Source of the DNA: Halobacteriales archaeon QH_8_67_36
GTDB lineage: Archaea > Halobacteriota > Halobacteria > Halobacteriales > Haloarculaceae
Direction of reading: 5' to 3'
Assembly: GCA_003021755.1 (NCBI GenBank)
Contig: PXQZ01000035.1
Location: forward strand, 1 to 5,862
Length of the DNA stretch: 5,862 bases
Below the pieces are notes generated by a model that saw only the letters and a program-made list of their open reading frames with translations, did no database searches and had not been told where the DNA came from. Positions within the stretch are counted from its first letter, which is position 1; each line of letters opens with the position of its first letter. Below, piece by piece: positions 5,230 through 5,862 of the stretch. The translations under genes were made by a program, and so were the position numbers.

Positions 5230-5419
5230 TCACTGGCGCCGTGCAAGCTGCCGCGAGTCGACGAACGTCGCCTTCCCGTCGGCCGTCCGAAGCTCGAGTC
5301 GCGAGCCATCGACGACCAGTTCGTCCACGTCGAGGACCGCCTCGGTCGACCGGCCCCGGAGCCGTACCGCTCTCGCCCGTCGATTTCGACGAAGTCCGTG
5401 ACTTCTCAGTCGCACCCAT
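5230..5419 (-). pseudogene. Frame-disrupted small haloarchaeal gene
   Basis: No single frame reads as a normal protein here, but pieces of all three reverse frames join into one. The piece from 5367 to 5230 reads VRLRGRSTEAVLDVDELVVD and then a LELRTADGKATFVDSRQLAR segment to a TGA, with nearly every codon ending in G or C. The piece from 5405 to 5370 in the next frame reads EVTDFVEIDGRE with the same bias. A third frame gives the start MGATE (ATG at 5419). Two missing single bases, near 5405 and near 5370, would restore a protein of roughly 63 residues. In the middle frame a TGA (5406-5408) blocks reading from the ATG at 5426. Either this is a decayed gene or the sequence has two base-call errors. 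I do not recognise a family. The continuous 127-codon frame from 5613 has poor codon bias upstream of 5370 and is not accepted as the gene. Confidence 0.5.
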
Positions 5420-5426
5420 GTTTCAT

Positions 5427-5644
5427 GACTCCCCGTCCCGGTGTCTACGTGGGCTTCGGAGGGTTGCGACTCGAAGATGCTACTTACGGTATCCGCACCC
5501 CCGGTTCTCACCGGAGCTGTCGGCGATGGGTACCGGCCCGGACAGCGCGCGAGCGATGGCGTGCTGCGCATACACGTATCGAGCCCGTTACCGAGCTCAA
5601 AAGCGTTGGCCACCCTATTCCCGTTGACACCATGGCAACGGCCG
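5427..5644. other. Gene-free stretch with a promoter-like box and a GNRA hairpin
   Basis: This 218-base stretch has no frame with convincing coding bias on either strand, and I see no tRNA fold. On the reverse strand GCTTTTGAG (5596-5604) resembles a TATA box and would start a transcript near 5575. Downstream of it, CCGGT/ACCGG (5501-5514) forms a hairpin whose loop on that strand is GAGA, a GNRA tetraloop. GCTGTC/GACAGC (5516-5521 and 5541-5546) is a looser outer pairing. It may be the long leader or decayed upstream part of the broken gene, or a small RNA. None of these is proven. Confidence 0.3.
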
Positions 5645-5862
5645 TCACTCCCGGGTCAACTGAATCAGGCCCTCGCGGAGCGCCCGTTCGAACCGCTCGT
5701 CCAGCGGCATCGACTCCCAGCTCTCGGGCAGTTCCTCTCGGGGCAGACGCCCCAGTGACGCGACCAGGGACTCGTGGAGGAACCGGCCGTTCTCGTCGCA
5801 CTCTTTGCAGGTGCGGATGAGCGAGCGGATTTCGAACGGGCGCGTGATGGTCGCCTCGCAGT
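5645..5862 (-). CDS. Probable zinc-ribbon protein, C-terminal part (runs off the window)
   Basis: This frame is open from the right edge (first full codon at 5860-5858) to a TGA at 5645-5647. It gives the last 71 residues of a protein whose start lies outside the window. Codons mostly end in G or C, which supports it strongly over the antisense frames. The visible part begins CEATITRPFEIRSLIRTCKE and continues with Cys and Asp, so Cys1 and a CKEC pair (visible residues 18 and 21) are spaced like the second Cys of one knuckle and a full second knuckle of a zinc ribbon; the first Cys would be just off the edge. The rest is helical and charged (LHESLVASLGRLPREELPES, DERFERALREGLIQLTRE). I do not recognise the family. 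Zinc binding is inference from cysteine spacing. Confidence 0.82.
   Translation of the reverse strand, partial: CEATITRPFEIRSLIRTCKECDENGRFLHESLVASLGRLPREELPESWESMPLDERFERALREGLIQLTRE

Noticed and set aside
5406..5408. In-frame TGA read as selenocysteine in the remnant at 5230-5426
   Set aside because: Haloarchaea are not known to use selenocysteine, no SECIS-like element is seen, and a further frame change is still needed downstream.
5230..5613. 127-codon reverse frame taken as one intact gene
   Set aside because: Only the part downstream of about 5367 has coding bias. Upstream of it another frame carries the better-looking peptide, so the open frame is more likely fortuitous.
5427..5644. 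tRNA or other structured RNA gene in the gene-free stretch
   Set aside because: I looked for a T-arm GGTTCGAATCC-like motif and an acceptor stem and found neither; only small hairpins remain.
4837..5820. 327-codon forward frame across arfC and the right-hand region
   Set aside because: It is Ser/Arg-rich and antisense to arfC, the gene remnant and the zinc-ribbon fragment, all of which have better coding bias.
5632..5820. Forward frame from the ATG at 5632 with an upstream CTCAAAAG box
   Set aside because: The promoter-like box is attractive, but the reverse strand carries a much better-biased coding frame over the same bases, and the forward product is Pro/Ala/Thr/Arg low complexity.
1..5862. 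Mobile element, CRISPR array, toxin-antitoxin pair or defence system
   Set aside because: There is no transposase, terminal inverted repeat, regularly spaced repeat or nuclease/toxin motif on either strand. The gene content is ordinary haloarchaeal housekeeping plus conserved unknowns.

Overview
The window looks like a piece of haloarchaeal chromosome. It is GC-rich with strong G/C preference at third codon positions, its proteins are acidic, and it carries archaeal-specific families (aIF2-beta, UPF0212, UPF0058, DUF357 and the archaeal riboflavin reductase ArfC). Most genes have a TATA-like box about 25-30 bases before the start codon and no Shine-Dalgarno motif, as expected for leaderless transcripts. 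Family resemblance vaguely suggests the Haloarculaceae, but the genus cannot be fixed from this sequence.

Layout, left to right. (1) 144-1085, forward: a ten-helix EamA/DMT transporter, probably starting at a TTG preceded by a real Shine-Dalgarno sequence. (2) 1131-1553 forward and 1599-1835 reverse: two conserved archaeal proteins of unknown function (UPF0212/DUF555 and UPF0058) facing each other across a 45-base gap that holds a hairpin. (3) 2012-2422, forward: translation initiation factor aIF2-beta, divergent from UPF0058. (4) 2664-2948, reverse: a DUF357 protein, convergent with aIF2-beta. (5) 3046-4089, forward: thioredoxin reductase, sharing a short divergent promoter region with DUF357. 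(6) 4225-4509, forward: a small acidic conserved-looking haloarchaeal protein whose stop codon overlaps that of the reverse-strand riboflavin gene arfC (4506-5180). (7) 5230-5419, reverse: remains of a small gene that reads well only if two frame changes are allowed. (8) 5427-5644: no intact gene, with a promoter-like box and a GNRA-type hairpin. (9) 5645-5862, reverse: the C-terminal end of a probable zinc-ribbon protein running off the right edge.

The genes do not form one pathway. They are short, mostly single-gene transcription units for translation initiation, thiol redox balance, riboflavin/FAD synthesis and export, mixed with conserved archaeal unknowns. One loose link is that ArfC belongs to the pathway supplying the FAD that thioredoxin reductase uses. 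I see no mobile element, CRISPR array, tRNA, rRNA or defence system. The most unusual items are the frame-broken gene at 5230-5419, a 12-bp perfect palindrome spanning the start codon of the UPF0212 gene with a partial copy beside the UPF0058 start, and the confinement of every CTAG tetranucleotide to intergenic DNA or stop codons.
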